Assembly: GCA_021789755.1 (NCBI GenBank)
Contig: JAJYJD010000267.1
Location: 1 to 5,087 of the forward strand
DNA from: Bacteroidota bacterium
Lineage (GTDB): Bacteria; Bacteroidota; Ignavibacteria; Kryptoniales; JAKASW01
DNA: 5,087 nt
Direction of reading: 5' to 3'
Numbering within the stretch: position 1 is the first letter of the stretch; each line of letters begins with the position of its first letter. The notes under the pieces are model-generated. The model was not told the DNA's origin. It made no database searches and saw nothing but the letters and a program-made list of their open reading frames with translations. A program made the translations under genes and the position numbers. This document shows positions 4,289-5,087 of this stretch, one piece after another.

Positions 4289-5087
4289 TTAGCGGCCAGG
4301 GATTCGCGGGATCGACAACAGCCGCCGTCTACGATGTCTTCTTATCAGCCAAACGAAAACTCCGGCCAAAGAAATCCCGACTAACACGATTGCGGCAAGA
4401 GCCAGCTTTGCGATTGTCGGGAACCCCCACGCAACGCTGAAATACATCGGGATATATGAATTCAACGATGTATTCGGCATACCGGTGTCAAAGAAACTTG
4501 TCAGGATGAGTCTCATGTTTTGCGTGTTAGCATACCACATATCGTTAACATGGCCGCATTCGGAAAGAATAATTTGTTTCCCGTTTGTCAGATACGGAAG
4601 CATTTCCTTCGCGGCAAATTCCGGAGGCGTTGAAAAGTCCACACTCCCGCTGAGAAGGAGCGTCTGTACGTCGCATTGCCGCACTTTCCGGAATTCACCC
4701 GGCAGTAGGGCCGTCGGCCAGCGGCCATAACTCAACGGTCCCCACAGGATCTTGCTCATCGGAGAACCGAGAGGCAAATCGGCAGGATCCATATCCTTGG
4801 AATAATTCCGTGTAGAATCGAAATCCGCACTGACGGCCTTCGAGGCGAGATCACCCCAGTTCATCATGGAAGGAACTACAAAGTCGTATGCCATCGACAT
4901 CAAAGCAAGCCCGCTCGGGTCGCCGTGAACCGCCGCGACATAAGCATCGAAAACCATTGCCGCAGTATTCCGTTGGAACAGGAGTGCGAATGAAACCACC
5001 TTTACTTTCCCCGTGCTGATTGGAAAGAGGAGCCATCTCCGCGGCATGGCGTTCGACACCTTCCGCATGGCCGCGTACAGGTCCGGG
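4289..5087 (-). CDS. Alpha/beta hydrolase with C-terminal membrane anchor (N-terminus cut by window edge)
   Basis: About 266 C-terminal residues are visible; the frame is open to the right edge, so the internal ATG at 5068 is unlikely to be the true start. Counting from that Met, LLLSGSVDFSTPPEFA (137-152) carries the likely catalytic Asp144. ECGHVND (170-176) carries the likely catalytic His173. Both are arranged as in the C-terminal part of TAP-like / prolyl-aminopeptidase-type serine hydrolases. The nucleophile Ser would lie in the missing N-terminal half. Residues 219-242 form a hydrophobic segment followed by RRHRRRR, which predicts a membrane anchor with the basic tail in the cytoplasm and the hydrolase domain outside. 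Substrate is unknown; a peptide or ester is typical of the family. The DUF4440 gene lies 38 bases downstream and is probably co-transcribed. Confidence 0.88.
   Translation of the reverse strand, partial: PDLYAAMRKVSNAMPRRWLLFPISTGKVKVVSFALLFQRNTAAMVFDAYVAAVHGDPSGLALMSMAYDFVVPSMMNWGDLASKAVSADFDSTRNYSKDMDPADLPLGSPMSKILWGPLSYGRWPTALLPGEFRKVRQCDVQTLLLSGSVDFSTPPEFAAKEMLPYLTNGKQIILSECGHVNDMWYANTQNMRLILTSFFDTGMPNTSLNSYIPMYFSVAWGFPTIAKLALAAIVLVGISLAGVFVWLIRRHRRRRLLSIPRIPGR

Overview
The window looks like ordinary chromosomal sequence from a moderately GC-rich bacterium. My best guess is a member of the Bacteroidota/Chlorobi/Ignavibacteria side of the tree. This rests on an Asp-box (BNR-like) beta-propeller lipoprotein ending in VWRRPL, a second small lipoprotein, and an NTF2-like DUF4440 protein. 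It is inference, because no rRNA or taxonomic marker is present. There are no tRNA or rRNA genes, IS elements, CRISPR arrays or phage genes.

Left part (1-1514, all minus strand). A 132-residue unrecognised protein with a lysine-rich tail (1116-1514) is followed by a stand-alone AraC-type DNA-binding protein (460-795) and a possible 59-residue basic protein (220-399). A further gene, cut by the left edge, starts with GTG at position 45. The notable structure is an imperfect direct repeat of about 162 bases (51-213 and 802-963). Read on the minus strand, each copy carries a sigma70-like promoter, a leader of about 110 bases and an AGGAGG ribosome binding site. One copy drives the AraC-type gene and the other the truncated gene, so two neighbouring genes share a duplicated control region.

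Middle (1515-3007). A 425-base divergent intergenic region has a candidate promoter for each direction. The plus-strand gene (1940-2923) is an exported lipoprotein built of Asp-box propeller blades. It ends at a hairpin with a T-rich tail shared with the convergent gene on the right.

Right part (3001-5087, all minus strand). Reading leftward, these are the C-terminal part of an alpha/beta hydrolase with a C-terminal membrane anchor (cut by the right edge), a DUF4440 protein, an intergenic region with a candidate promoter and a perfect inverted repeat, a probable GTG-started 62-residue exported peptide, and a 144-residue lipoprotein. The hydrolase and DUF4440 genes are 38 bases apart and probably co-transcribed. 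The small exported peptide and the lipoprotein are 45 bases apart and may form a second unit. Several products are exported or membrane-linked, but I see no single pathway joining them.

I did not find a convincing new multi-gene system. The duplicated leader next to a minimal AraC-type regulator is the observation most worth following up.
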